Origin: Miltoncostaea sp963823515
GTDB lineage: Bacteria > Actinomycetota > Thermoleophilia > Miltoncostaeales > Miltoncostaeaceae
Assembly (NCBI GenBank): GCA_963823515.1
Contig: CAWGMB010000002.1
Location: forward strand, 310,001 to 374,000
Reading direction: 5' to 3'
Length of the DNA: 64,000 bases
Of the stretch, positions 31,773 to 39,701 are shown one piece after another. Position 1 is the stretch's first letter, and each line of letters begins with the position of its first letter. The notes beneath the pieces are model-generated. The model was not told the origin of the DNA. It saw only the letters and a program-made list of their open reading frames with translations, and made no database searches. The translations under genes were made by a program, and so were the position numbers.

Positions 31773-32047
31773 TAGTTGTTCGACCCCACTGAGGGGATGC
31801 CGCCCCAGAGCTCGATCGTGAACCCGAGCATGGTGTTGAGCATCCACGGGCCTGCGACGACGATCACGACGACCACCGCGAGGATCTTCGGGATGAACGT
31901 CAGGGTCGGCTCCTGAAGCTGCGTCACGGCCTGGAAGATCGAGACCAGCAGGCCCACGACCAGACTGACGCCGAGCACGGGCATCGAGATCTGCAGCGTC
32001 ACCCACATGGTGCGGGCGCCGATCTCCATGATCTGGCTCTGATCCAT
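31772..32047 (-). CDS. fliQ: flagellar export protein FliQ
   Basis: 91 residues with two membrane helices (VTLQISMPVLGVSLVVGLLV and ILAVVVVIVVAGPWMLNTML), the expected length. Between them is FQAVTQLQEPTLTFIPKIL, the family signature. It sits between fliP and fliR, 20 bases after fliP, and its stop overlaps the fliR start. Confidence 0.96.
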   Translation of the reverse strand: MDQSQIMEIGARTMWVTLQISMPVLGVSLVVGLLVSIFQAVTQLQEPTLTFIPKILAVVVVIVVAGPWMLNTMLGFTIELWGGIPSVGSNN

Positions 32048-32067
32048 CTATCGCTCCCTCGTCGCGC

Positions 32068-32910
32068 TCACTGGAAGCCCTGGACCAGCGACTCGGACAC
32101 CAGGTGCCACCCGTCGACCAGCACGAAGAGCAGGATCTTGAACGGCAGTGAGATCACGACCGGGGGCAGCATCACCATGCCCATGCTCATCACGGTCGAG
32201 GCGATGACCATGTCGATGATCAGGAACGGGATCAGGATCAGGAAGCCGATCTCGAAGGCCGTCTTGAGCTCCGACAGGACGAAGGCCGGGATCAGGACCT
32301 GGGTCGGTACGTCGGCGCGCGTCTTCGGGCGCTCCGTCTTGGAGAGCTGGGTGAAGAGCGCGAGGTCCCGCTGGTTGACCTGCTTGAACATGAAGTCGCG
32401 GATCGGGGCCTCGGCGCGCTTGAGCGCCTGCCCCTCGTCGATCTTCTTCTCGAGCAGCGGCTGCAGCGCCTCGTCGTTGATCTGCGTGAAGGTCGGGGCC
32501 ATCACGAAGAGGCTGAGGAAGAGCGCGATGCCGACGAGGATCTGATTTGGAGGCATCGACGGCGTGCCGAGGGCGTTCCGCACGAAGCCGAGCACGATGA
32601 TGATCCGGGTGAAGCTGGTCATCATGATCAGGATCGACGGCGCGAGGCTCAGCACCGTCAGGAGGGCGAGGAGCTGCAGCGAGGTGGAGACCTCGCCGTC
32701 CTTGCCGTCGAGGTTCAGGTTGATCCCGGGGGCCGCCCAGGCGGCGGCCGGCCAGAGGACGCAGGCCAGCGCCATGACGACCGGCGAGAGCAGGAGGCCC
32801 CGACGCAGCCAGCGCCGGCGGCGCGTGGGTGCAGGCGGCGGCAGCGCCGCCACGATGCGCTCGCGCAGGGTCGGCAGCGGCGCCGGCATCCGGGCGGACG
32901 CGGACGCCAT
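32068..32910 (-). CDS. fliP: flagellar export protein FliP
   Basis: 280 residues. ATG 32910 overlaps the fliO stop as TGATG. A Pro/Arg-rich start and signal-like helix (LLLSPVVMALACVLWPAAAW) precede the core: LLALLTVLSLAPSILIMMTS, FTRIIIVLGFVRNALGT, NQILVGIALFLSLFVM, and the C-terminal pair with LIPFLIIDMVIASTVMSMGM. A complete copy with the usual FliP pattern; upstream in-frame sequence covers fliO and is not part of it. Confidence 0.95.
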   Translation of the reverse strand: MASASARMPAPLPTLRERIVAALPPPAPTRRRRWLRRGLLLSPVVMALACVLWPAAAWAAPGINLNLDGKDGEVSTSLQLLALLTVLSLAPSILIMMTSFTRIIIVLGFVRNALGTPSMPPNQILVGIALFLSLFVMAPTFTQINDEALQPLLEKKIDEGQALKRAEAPIRDFMFKQVNQRDLALFTQLSKTERPKTRADVPTQVLIPAFVLSELKTAFEIGFLILIPFLIIDMVIASTVMSMGMVMLPPVVISLPFKILLFVLVDGWHLVSESLVQGFQ

Positions 32911-33569
32911 CAGCGCCGGGTGGTCATCGAGCGCAGGCGCTCGACCAGCGATGCGAAATCGGTCGCGGCGGCTCGCTCCCGGTCGTCCATGACCGGAGCG
33001 CGCGCCGCGGACGCCGGCCGGCCGAAACCCGGCCCGCTCGGCGCCACGTCGATGAGACCTGGGGCGTCCTCGGCCCCGATGCGCGCGACCACGTTGACGC
33101 TCTGGTCGGTGGCGCCGACGAGGACGATCTCCTCGCCCACCCGCACGAGGTGCAGCGAGCGGCTGGGGCCGAGGGAGGTGGTGGCCACGACGTCGATCAG
33201 AGAGGGGCCGCGCTCGTCGAGGGCGGGGTAGCGCGCGCGCTGGACCCGCTTCATGACGTACCAGACCGCCGCGATCAAGCCGATCACCACCACCAGGCCG
33301 AGGCCGAGGCGCAGGAGGGTGCCGCCCGAGCCGCCGGACAGGCCGGTGGGGGTCGCCGAACCCTCGGGGATCGCGAGGTTCTCGGGGTCGGCCGGCGTCG
33401 TCGACGTCTTCGGGGCCGCGAGGGCGGGCATCGCGCAGAGCAGCAGGCCCGAGAGCGCGACGGCCAGGCGCAGGCTCCATCCCGCCCCGGCGGACCGCGG
33501 GGGCGAGAGGCGCATCCGGCGCCGATGGGTGGAGGGCGATCCGTGCCTGGTCGGGGGGGTGGTGACCAT
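32910..33569 (-). CDS. fliO: flagellar biosynthetic protein FliO
   Basis: FliO helps assemble FliP. Up to 219 residues; an internal start at 33515 (MRLSPPRS) would give 201. A signal-like helix (LRLAVALSGLLLCAMPALAA), a short periplasmic stretch, one main helix (LGLGLVVVIGLIAAVWYVMK) and a small C-terminal SpoA-like region (IDVVATTSLGPSRSLHLVRV, EIVLVGATDQSVNVVARI). The call rests on this pattern and on its place before fliP. A sigma-28-type promoter lies 74 bases upstream, separating it from fliY. Confidence 0.85.
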   Translation of the reverse strand: MVTTPPTRHGSPSTHRRRMRLSPPRSAGAGWSLRLAVALSGLLLCAMPALAAPKTSTTPADPENLAIPEGSATPTGLSGGSGGTLLRLGLGLVVVIGLIAAVWYVMKRVQRARYPALDERGPSLIDVVATTSLGPSRSLHLVRVGEEIVLVGATDQSVNVVARIGAEDAPGLIDVAPSGPGFGRPASAARAPVMDDRERAAATDFASLVERLRSMTTRR

Positions 33570-33642
33570 GGCGGGTGTGCGCCGGCGGGCCGGCGCGGGT
33601 GATCAGATGGCGCTAGGCGAGTGCCTCGTCGTGCTGCTGCGG

Positions 33643-33669
33643 GTATCGGAATCCGAGGGCGGGACTTGA
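33643..33669 (-). promoter_or_regulatory. sigma-28 (FliA) type promoter of fliO-fliP-fliQ-fliR
   Basis: Minus strand TCAA-N15-TCCGATAC, between the fliY stop and the fliO start. Same -35 and spacing as the flaG and flbD sites; the last -10 base differs. Confidence 0.6.
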
Positions 33670-33683
33670 ACCGTCCGGTGCCC

Positions 33684-34928
33684 TCACGCGCCCTCGGCGG
33701 CGAGGCCGCGCAGGCGCTTGGCCTGGCTCGCGACGTCGGTGATCCGCACGCCGAACTCCTCGTCGATCACGACGACCTCTCCGCGGGCGATCTGCTTGCC
33801 GTTGACCAGGACGTCCACCGGGCCGCCGGCGAGCTTGTCGAGCTCGACGATCGATCCCGGCACCAGCTCCAGCACGTCGCGGATGCGCAGCTGGGTGCGT
33901 CCGAGCTCGACGGTCACCTGGAGCGGGACGTCGAGGAGGAGGCTGATGTCGCTGCCGCCCGGGCCGGACGCCACCTGCTCGAGCGAGGGGAAGGTGACCG
34001 GCTGGGCGACGGGCACCGGCACCGAGTGCAGATGGCGGTCGTCCTCCGCCTCGGCCCCGGGGGCCGCGTCCTGCGGGTCGGAATCGGCGGGCGCGTCGGC
34101 GCCCCCGCCGGTGAGCCTCTCGACCAGGCCGCGGGCGAAGTCCATCGGCATGAGCTGCATGAGGGTGGTGTCGAGCAGCTCGCCGACGCGGAGCGTGAAC
34201 GAGGTCTGCACGAGCGGCCCCGCGAAGCCGAGCGTGCCGGCGAAGGCCTCGTCGCGCAGGTCGAGGACGTGCACCTGGGGCGCGGAGATGTCGACCCGGT
34301 AGCCGAGCATCTCGGCCATCGCGGTCGCCGAGCTGCCCATCATCTGGTTCATCGCCTCGCCCACGGCGGAGACCTGCATCTCATCGATCTCGTCGGACGC
34401 CGCCCCCTCACCGCCCGTCATCAGGTCGGCGACGACCGACGCGTCGCGCGTCGAGAGGACGAAGACGTTGCGCCCCGGCAGGCCCTCCGTGTACTCGATG
34501 AGCACCACGACGGCGGGGGCGGCGAACTGACTGCGCACCTCGTCCTCGTCAACCAGGGCGACCTCGGGGGTCGTGATCTGGACCGGACGGCTCAGGAGCG
34601 CGCTGAGCGCCGTGGCCGCGCTCGACATGCAGATGTTGCCGACCTCGCCGACGGTGTCGCGCTCGATCTCCGTGAGGCCCTCGCCGGCGTCGGGAGTGGG
34701 GTCGGCGGCCTCGGGGGTGGGGTCGGCCTGCTCGAGCGCCTCGGCCTCCGGAGTGGGGTCGGCCTGCTCGAGCGCCTCGGCCTCGGCGGCGACCTCCACC
34801 TCCACCTCGCCCTCGGGCGCGGCGGCGGGCTCCTCGCCGGCCTGCGGCTCCTCGGCGGCGGACTCCGGGGGGACGCCGTCGTTCACGAGCGCGTCGATGT
34901 CCTCCTGGGAGAGGCTGTCATCGCTCAT
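33684..34928 (-). CDS. fliY: flagellar motor switch protein FliY (CheC-like phosphatase plus SpoA)
   Basis: 414 residues. The start (SLSQEDIDALVNDG) mimics the CheY-P-binding end of FliM. An acidic, repetitive linker (about 30-83) precedes a CheC-like domain with both phosphatase motifs: DTVGEVGNICMSSAATAL (Glu 95, Asn 98) and SAVGEAMNQMMGSSATAM (Glu 191, Asn 194). A SpoA/FliN domain ends the protein (PLQVTVELGRTQLRIRDVL). So it is the FliY form rather than plain FliN, and both CheY-P phosphatase sites look intact. Its ATG overlaps the fliM stop. Confidence 0.93.
   Translation of the reverse strand: MSDDSLSQEDIDALVNDGVPPESAAEEPQAGEEPAAAPEGEVEVEVAAEAEALEQADPTPEAEALEQADPTPEAADPTPDAGEGLTEIERDTVGEVGNICMSSAATALSALLSRPVQITTPEVALVDEDEVRSQFAAPAVVVLIEYTEGLPGRNVFVLSTRDASVVADLMTGGEGAASDEIDEMQVSAVGEAMNQMMGSSATAMAEMLGYRVDISAPQVHVLDLRDEAFAGTLGFAGPLVQTSFTLRVGELLDTTLMQLMPMDFARGLVERLTGGGADAPADSDPQDAAPGAEAEDDRHLHSVPVPVAQPVTFPSLEQVASGPGGSDISLLLDVPLQVTVELGRTQLRIRDVLELVPGSIVELDKLAGGPVDVLVNGKQIARGEVVVIDEEFGVRITDVASQAKRLRGLAAEGA
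34681..34800 (-). repeat. direct repeats in the FliY linker
   Basis: A 42-base unit encoding EALEQADPTPEA-type sequence occurs twice in a row, with a third partial copy (ADPTPDAG). In frame and confined to the disordered linker between the FliM-like N-terminus and the CheC-like domain. Confidence 0.7.
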
Positions 34929-35920
34929 GCGAACGTCCTTTCGAGGTCCTCGATGGAGCTGGTGATCTGGACGGCCGCCCGCTTGCCACGGGTTCCCGGC
35001 TGGACGTTGAACGCCTCGCGCAGCCCGACGCGCAGAACCGCGTCGGAGCCGGGGGCGACCGACAGGGGGATGACGTCGCCCGGCGCGAGCGCGAGGAGGT
35101 CGCCGACGTTCAACTCGGCGCCGCCGAGCTCGACGGTGATCGGGACCTTCACGCTGTCGAGCTGCGAGGCGATGCCCTGGCGCAGCTCGGGGGTGGAGCT
35201 CTCGGTGAGGCTGGAGAAGTAGCTCTGGGCGGTGAGCTTGTCCATCGCCGGCTCGAGCACCAGATACGGCACGCAGAGCGACAGGGTCCCGGTGGCCTGG
35301 CCGATGCGGACCTCGAAGGTGATCAGCACGACCATCTCCGAGGGTTCCACGACCTGGGCGAACTGGGGGTTCATCTCGGTGCCGACGCGCCGGAACCGCA
35401 TGGGGATGACGCTCGACCAGGCCTCGGTGAAGCCCTCGAGCGCCACCTCGGTCACGTTCTGGACCAGGGCCACCTCGATCTCGGTCAGCTCGCGCGGCTT
35501 GGGCCGCTGCGTGCCGGGACCGCCGGCCAGCCGGTCGATGATCGAGAACACCAGCGGGAGGCTGACCTCGATCACCGCATTGCCCTCGAGGGGCTCCATG
35601 GTGACGATCGTGATGAAGCTCGGCGTGGGCATGGAGTTGACGAACTCGCCGTAGCTGAGCTGGTCGGCGCTCACCACCTCCACGTCCACCATCGCCCGGA
35701 GGGCGCCGGAGAGCCTGGTCTGGACCGTGCGGCAGAAGACCTCGTGGAACAGCTCGATCGTGCGCAGCTGGTCCTTCGAGAACTTGCTCGGGCGCATGAA
35801 GTCGAACGGCCGCACCTGGGGACCACCGAGGTCCTCCTTGATCGCGGCAGCATCGATCTCGCCGCTGGACATGGCGCTGAGGAGCGCATCGATCTCGCTC
35901 TGGGAGAGAACCTCTGGCAC
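34925..35920 (-). CDS. fliM: flagellar motor switch protein FliM
   Basis: 331 residues forming the C-ring with FliG and FliY. N-terminal CheY-P-binding peptide VLSQSEIDALLSAMSSG, then a CheC-like middle domain (FDFMRPSKFSKDQLRTIELF, the GGPG of LAGGPGTQRPKPRELTEIE), and a C-terminal SpoA domain (VPITVELGGAELNVGDLLAL). GTG start 35920, 7 bases after the -10 of a sigma-28-type promoter, so the transcript may be leaderless. Its stop overlaps the fliY ATG. Confidence 0.96.
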   Translation of the reverse strand: MPEVLSQSEIDALLSAMSSGEIDAAAIKEDLGGPQVRPFDFMRPSKFSKDQLRTIELFHEVFCRTVQTRLSGALRAMVDVEVVSADQLSYGEFVNSMPTPSFITIVTMEPLEGNAVIEVSLPLVFSIIDRLAGGPGTQRPKPRELTEIEVALVQNVTEVALEGFTEAWSSVIPMRFRRVGTEMNPQFAQVVEPSEMVVLITFEVRIGQATGTLSLCVPYLVLEPAMDKLTAQSYFSSLTESSTPELRQGIASQLDSVKVPITVELGGAELNVGDLLALAPGDVIPLSVAPGSDAVLRVGLREAFNVQPGTRGKRAAVQITSSIEDLERTFA

Positions 35921-35927
35921 GCCCCTG

Positions 35928-35954
35928 TCATCGGCCGTGCCCCCGGATAGTTGA
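35928..35954 (-). promoter_or_regulatory. sigma-28 (FliA) type promoter of fliM-fliY
   Basis: Minus strand TCAA-N15-GCCGATGA. The -10 ends 7 bases before the fliM GTG, so transcription would begin at or next to the start codon. Confidence 0.6.
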
Positions 35955-36060
35955 GCCTCCGATCCCTACGTCCGGAGGGTCCCCCGGACGCGCCCGACCG
36001 TTACGCTCCCCCCTCGCGCGGAGGAGCTCCGCGGGCCGGCCATCGCGGCGTGGGGCAGGA

Positions 36061-36468
36061 GTGGAGAACAGCGAGCACTACAGGGCGACCCTGGGCGCCG
36101 ACCCGGCCGAGATCGCGAGGGTCCGCACGGACGTGGGCGACCTCGCCGTCCGCCACGGTTTCCCGGACCGCGCCGGCGATCTCGTGCTCGCGCTCGACGA
36201 GGTGATCGCCAACGCGCAGGAGCACGGGCGCGCGCCGATCCTCGTGGAGGCCTGGGTGGACGGGCGCATCGTCGTCGAGGTCTCCGACGAGGGCGGCGGG
36301 TTCGACCGGGCGCGGGTGTGGAGCAGACACCCGCCCACCCCCTACGGGCCGCGCGGGCGGGGCCTCTGGATCACCCGCCAGCTCACCGACGCCGTCGCGA
36401 TCGAGACCGGCCGGCGTGGGACCATCGTCCGCATCGAGCTCTCGCCGGACCCGCACATCGGCGCCTGA
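36061..36468 (+). CDS. RsbW-like anti-sigma factor / serine kinase ATPase
   Basis: 135 residues from GTG 36061. A GHKL ATPase fold of the SpoIIAB/RsbW kind: LALDEVIANAQEHG (N-box with Asn and His), VSDEGGGFDRARV (G1) and YGPRGRGLWITRQLTDAV (G2). Proteins of this family bind sigma factors or phosphorylate STAS antagonists. No STAS gene or sigma gene is adjacent; it is divergent from fliM with about 140 bases between. It may control a sigma factor acting on the motility genes, but that is inference from position only. Confidence 0.85.
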   Translation: MENSEHYRATLGADPAEIARVRTDVGDLAVRHGFPDRAGDLVLALDEVIANAQEHGRAPILVEAWVDGRIVVEVSDEGGGFDRARVWSRHPPTPYGPRGRGLWITRQLTDAVAIETGRRGTIVRIELSPDPHIGA

Positions 36469-36769
36469 GCGCACGGGCGGGCGGCGTGCCCGTCGAACGC
36501 CTGGGTGGAGTGGGTGGAGGGGACCGCGTACCCGGGTCACCCGCGCAGTCCCCCACCCCCCGTCGGCCGTTGCCGGCGGACCCGCGGGCGCCCCCGTGTA
36601 CGCCCTCGCTCTCACCCCGGGCTTCCTGTACCCCGAGGCGATGCTCGAACACTTCGGGTCACCGCCCGCACCCGGCGCGACGCGACCGCGGACGATCCGC
36701 ATTTCGCCGTCTCGGAGACCCCGGCCCACGTCGGGCGGACCGGGATCCGGCGGACGCCGACCCGGCCGC
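36469..36769. other. intergenic stretch, no gene recognised
   Basis: About 300 bases between the convergent ends of the RsbW-like gene and the histidine kinase gene. A short G/C-rich inverted repeat follows the RsbW-like stop; nothing else with coding or RNA character was seen. Confidence 0.4.
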
Positions 36770-38215
36770 CTACCGCTGGAGGGCCGAGCCTGAATCCGTC
36801 GTGAGATCGCGCCGCGCTCCAGCGGACTCAGGCTCGGCGCTCCGCAGCGACGCGTCGTCCGCGCCGGCCGCCAGCGGCAGGTCGACGAAGAAGGTGCAGC
36901 CGGCCGCTGCCCGCTCGTCCAGGCCGATGCTGCCGCCGTGCGCCTCCGCGATGGCCTTGGCGATCGCGAGGCCGAGCCCCGTGCCGGAGACGCCGTCCTC
37001 GACCGCCCTGCTGGTGCGGAAGAACCGGTCGAAGAGGCGTGGGCGCTCCTCCTCGGGGATCCCGGGACCTGTGTCGGAGACGCTGATGCGCAAGCAGCCG
37101 GGGCGCCGCTCCAGGGCCGCGCGCACCGTGCCCCCCGGAGGCGTGAACTTGACGGCGTTCGAGATCAGGTTGTCGAGGAGCTGCCCGATGCGGCCCGGGT
37201 TGACCTGGACGGGCGGCACCGCCGCGAGGCCCAGCTCGATGCGGAGCCCGGCGGCGTTCGCCGAGGGGCGCGCCGCCTCGACGGCCTGCTCGATGACGGA
37301 CGCCAGCTCCACCGGGCGGCAATCCAGCGGAAGCCGCCCGGCCTGCGCCTGCGCGATCAGCAGGAGGTCGGTCACGAGGTCCCCGAGCCGCTGTCCGTTG
37401 CGTCGCGCGATCTCGAGGTGCGACGCGACCTCCGGCTCGAGGTCGTAGCCGCCCTCCAGCACAAGGTCGAGGTAACCGATCACCGAGGTGAGCGGCGTCC
37501 GCAGCTCGTGGGAGACGGTGGCAAGGAGCTCCTCCTTGAGGGTCTGGATCTCACGCTCCGCCTCGATCTGGGCCTGGTGCTGGCGGTCGGCGGCCCTGCC
37601 GGCTTCGGCGAGCTCCCGGGCGAGCCGCTCGAGCTCGCGGTTCGCCTCCTTGATCTGCCGGCTCGCCGCGGCGGCGTCGCGTGCCCGGGCGCGCATCCAC
37701 AGGTCGGCGGGCGCCGGGGCGTCGGGCTCGAGGAGGTCGTCGTGCGGCTCCTCTCCCTCTGGATCGCGGACCATGTCCGTGACGTCCTCGACCCGGACGA
37801 GGATGTACGCCAGCCGGCCGTCCTCTCCGAGTATCGGCGCGTTGACCGGGCTCCAGAAGCGCCGCGTGAAACCGCCGCCCTGCGCCTCGGGCAGCCTCAC
37901 GTCGTAGCGCTGGACCGGCATGACGTCGGGCACCAGATGGCGCCGGACCCGGTCGAGCGAGGCGTACAGGTTGCGCTCCCCCGTCGTGCCGGGGTCGTCG
38001 GGGTTGTCCGGGAAGACGTCGAAGATGTGGCGCCCGATCAGATCCTCGCGCCGCACCATGACGACGTCGAGGAATGACTGGCTCGCGGCCACCATGACCA
38101 GGTCGGGGTCAAGGAGCAGGATGGGGCCGGGCGCCGACTCGAAGACCCTCCGGAAGTCCGGGGGCGCTGCGGCGGCGGCGGCCCTGCCGGGGTCGCCCGC
38201 ATGTAGAGCTGACAT
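36770..38215 (-). CDS. PAS-domain sensor histidine kinase (soluble)
   Basis: 481 residues from ATG 38215; no membrane helix. A PAS domain (about 20-150: ILLLDPDLVMVAASQSFLDV, LIGRHIFDVFPDNPDD), a coiled coil (about 183-230: ANRELERLARELAEAG), then HisKA with TVSHELRTPLTSVIGY (His 236) and the ATPase domain: NLISNAVKFTPPG (N), SDTGPGIPEEE (G1), RLFDRFFR (F) and GTGLGLAIAKAIAEAHGG (G2). No response regulator is adjacent; it lies downstream of fliL in the motility run. The final codons fall in a strong inverted repeat. Confidence 0.92.
   Translation of the reverse strand: MSALHAGDPGRAAAAAAPPDFRRVFESAPGPILLLDPDLVMVAASQSFLDVVMVRREDLIGRHIFDVFPDNPDDPGTTGERNLYASLDRVRRHLVPDVMPVQRYDVRLPEAQGGGFTRRFWSPVNAPILGEDGRLAYILVRVEDVTDMVRDPEGEEPHDDLLEPDAPAPADLWMRARARDAAAASRQIKEANRELERLARELAEAGRAADRQHQAQIEAEREIQTLKEELLATVSHELRTPLTSVIGYLDLVLEGGYDLEPEVASHLEIARRNGQRLGDLVTDLLLIAQAQAGRLPLDCRPVELASVIEQAVEAARPSANAAGLRIELGLAAVPPVQVNPGRIGQLLDNLISNAVKFTPPGGTVRAALERRPGCLRISVSDTGPGIPEEERPRLFDRFFRTSRAVEDGVSGTGLGLAIAKAIAEAHGGSIGLDERAAAGCTFFVDLPLAAGADDASLRSAEPESAGARRDLTTDSGSALQR
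36783..36838 (-). terminator. long inverted repeat in the 3' end of the kinase gene
   Basis: 16-base arms (36783-36798 and 36823-36838) beginning GCCGAGCCTGA match as inverted repeats at 15 of 16 positions, around a 24-base loop. It lies inside the last 23 codons, encoding the mirrored AEPES and DSGSAL. It may end transcription of the motA-motB-fliL-kinase run. Confidence 0.5.
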
Positions 38216-38400
38216 GTCGGCCACGGCGGTCAACCCACCTCCCCCGGAGACGATTCCGGACCGGTTGCGACGCCCTTGCGCCAGCCGACGATGACGCACC
38301 ACGCGCACGCGTCCATCGGTGCGGATCGCGCGGCGGCTTCGGCGTTTCCACAGGCGGGTCGCCGCTTCGCCGCACGACCCGGCGCCCGTGGGAGCGCCCG

Positions 38401-38847
38401 CTACTGCACGGCGAACTCGGTGTAGTAGACGTCCAGGATCTTCAGGTCGGTCTCCTTGTTGACCTCCTTGACGATCTCCGCCTTGACCTCCGCCCGGCCC
38501 TTGCCGCGCGACAACTCCTCGCTCGAGTACTTCTGAAGGGTCGCGATGACGATGTCGCGCAACTCGGGGTCGGCCTCGATCACCACCGGCTCGGGGCTGT
38601 GGCCGGCGGGGACCTCGCCGGCCGAGAACATGGACAGACGCAGGGCCACGCCGACCTTGGCGAAGTGCGGGGAGTCACCGCCGTCGGCCAGGTTGACGAC
38701 GAAGGGCTCGGCCATGGTGTAGATCGGCCCCGGCTCCTTGGCCAGCGCCTTCTCGTCCGGCGGCGGGGCCCCCGGTAGCAGGAACATCTTGGCCACGACC
38801 GCCAGCACCAGGAGCACCGGTCCGCCGATCATCAGGATCTTCTTCAT
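38401..38847 (-). CDS. fliL: flagellar basal body-associated protein FliL
   Basis: 148 residues: one N-terminal helix (KILMIGGPVLLVLAVVAKMF) and a periplasmic stomatin-like domain (YTMAEPFVVNLADGGDSPHF, then LRDIVIATLQKYSSEELSR and ILDVYYTEFAVQ). It supports stator function at the motor. It follows motB by 21 bases, as in many flagellar operons. A 185-base gap to the kinase gene shows nothing notable. Confidence 0.94.
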   Translation of the reverse strand: MKKILMIGGPVLLVLAVVAKMFLLPGAPPPDEKALAKEPGPIYTMAEPFVVNLADGGDSPHFAKVGVALRLSMFSAGEVPAGHSPEPVVIEADPELRDIVIATLQKYSSEELSRGKGRAEVKAEIVKEVNKETDLKILDVYYTEFAVQ

Positions 38848-38868
38848 GGAACGGCCCTTCCGTGGGTG

Positions 38869-39690
38869 TCAGCCGGCGCCGAGGGCGCTGGCGGGGGACT
38901 GACTGGGGGAGCCCTGCAGGCGCAGGATCAGGATCTCGACGCGCCGGTTCTCGGAGCGGCCCGCGGCGGTGCCGTTGGTCGCCACCGGTCGCGTGTCGCC
39001 GAATCCGGCCACCTGCAGGCGGGGCTCGGGAATCCCGGCGCCCTGCATCGCCACGACGACGGCAGCGGCGCGCACGCCCGACAGCGCGAAGTTCGACGGG
39101 AATTGGGACGTGCTGATCGGCGTCGAGTCGGTGTGCCCCTCGACCCGGATCGGATTGGGGATGCCCTTCAGCGACGAGGCGATCGGGGCGACGATCCGGA
39201 CGGCCTGCGGCTGGAGCAGCGCCTGGCCGGGACTGAAGAGCACGCCGTCGCTCTTGATGCGCACCGCGAGGCCGCGCTCGTTGACCGACGTGTCCACCTT
39301 GCCGCCCACTCCCTCCTTGGCGAGCTTCGCATCGATCGCCTTCTTGGCGGCCTCGAGCTGGCTGGTCTCCAGGATCTGGCCCGGGGATGCCTGCGAGAGG
39401 CTGACGCCGCCGACGGAGGGCACCTCCGGCGCGATCTGGCTGAACGGCGTGTCGACCACGGGCGACGGCTCGCCTTCGACCGAGCTGAGGATGCTGGTGC
39501 CGCCCGCGGCCAGGCCGCTGTTGAAAGCGTCGGTGAGGCTCTCCTTCAGGAGCTCGAAGCGGCTCGTGTTCACCACGCTGATGGAGAAGAGAACCATGAA
39601 GAGGACGTACATCAGGGTGAGCACGTCGGCGTAGGTGATCAGCCACCGCTCGTCGGGGTGCTCCTCGTGTCGCTGCTTGCGCTTGGCCAT
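38869..39690 (-). CDS. motB: flagellar stator protein MotB
   Basis: 273 residues from ATG 39690, with AGGAGGGG upstream; an earlier in-frame ATG at 39786 would overlap motA and adds no family sequence. Motifs: ERWLITYADVLTLMYVLFMV, with the proton-binding Asp 22 in the single membrane helix, the plug region after it, and a C-terminal OmpA-like peptidoglycan-binding domain (VEGHTDSTPISTSQF, LQVAGFGDTRPVA, RSENRRVEILI). Pairs with MotA just upstream. Confidence 0.96.
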   Translation of the reverse strand: MAKRKQRHEEHPDERWLITYADVLTLMYVLFMVLFSISVVNTSRFELLKESLTDAFNSGLAAGGTSILSSVEGEPSPVVDTPFSQIAPEVPSVGGVSLSQASPGQILETSQLEAAKKAIDAKLAKEGVGGKVDTSVNERGLAVRIKSDGVLFSPGQALLQPQAVRIVAPIASSLKGIPNPIRVEGHTDSTPISTSQFPSNFALSGVRAAAVVVAMQGAGIPEPRLQVAGFGDTRPVATNGTAAGRSENRRVEILILRLQGSPSQSPASALGAG

Positions 39691-39701
39691 CCGCTCCCCT
39701 C

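Noticed and set aside
33643..33690. tRNA-like 3' end (GGTTCAAGTCC on the minus strand) next to fliY
   Set aside because: The T-arm stem does not pair, no acceptor or anticodon arm exists, and the TCAA is the -35 of the fliO promoter candidate. Not a tRNA or an attachment site on present evidence.
36318..37448. Plus-strand open frame across the intergenic stretch and kinase gene
   Set aside because: Antisense of a kinase with all HisKA and ATPase boxes; low-complexity Arg/Pro/Ser.
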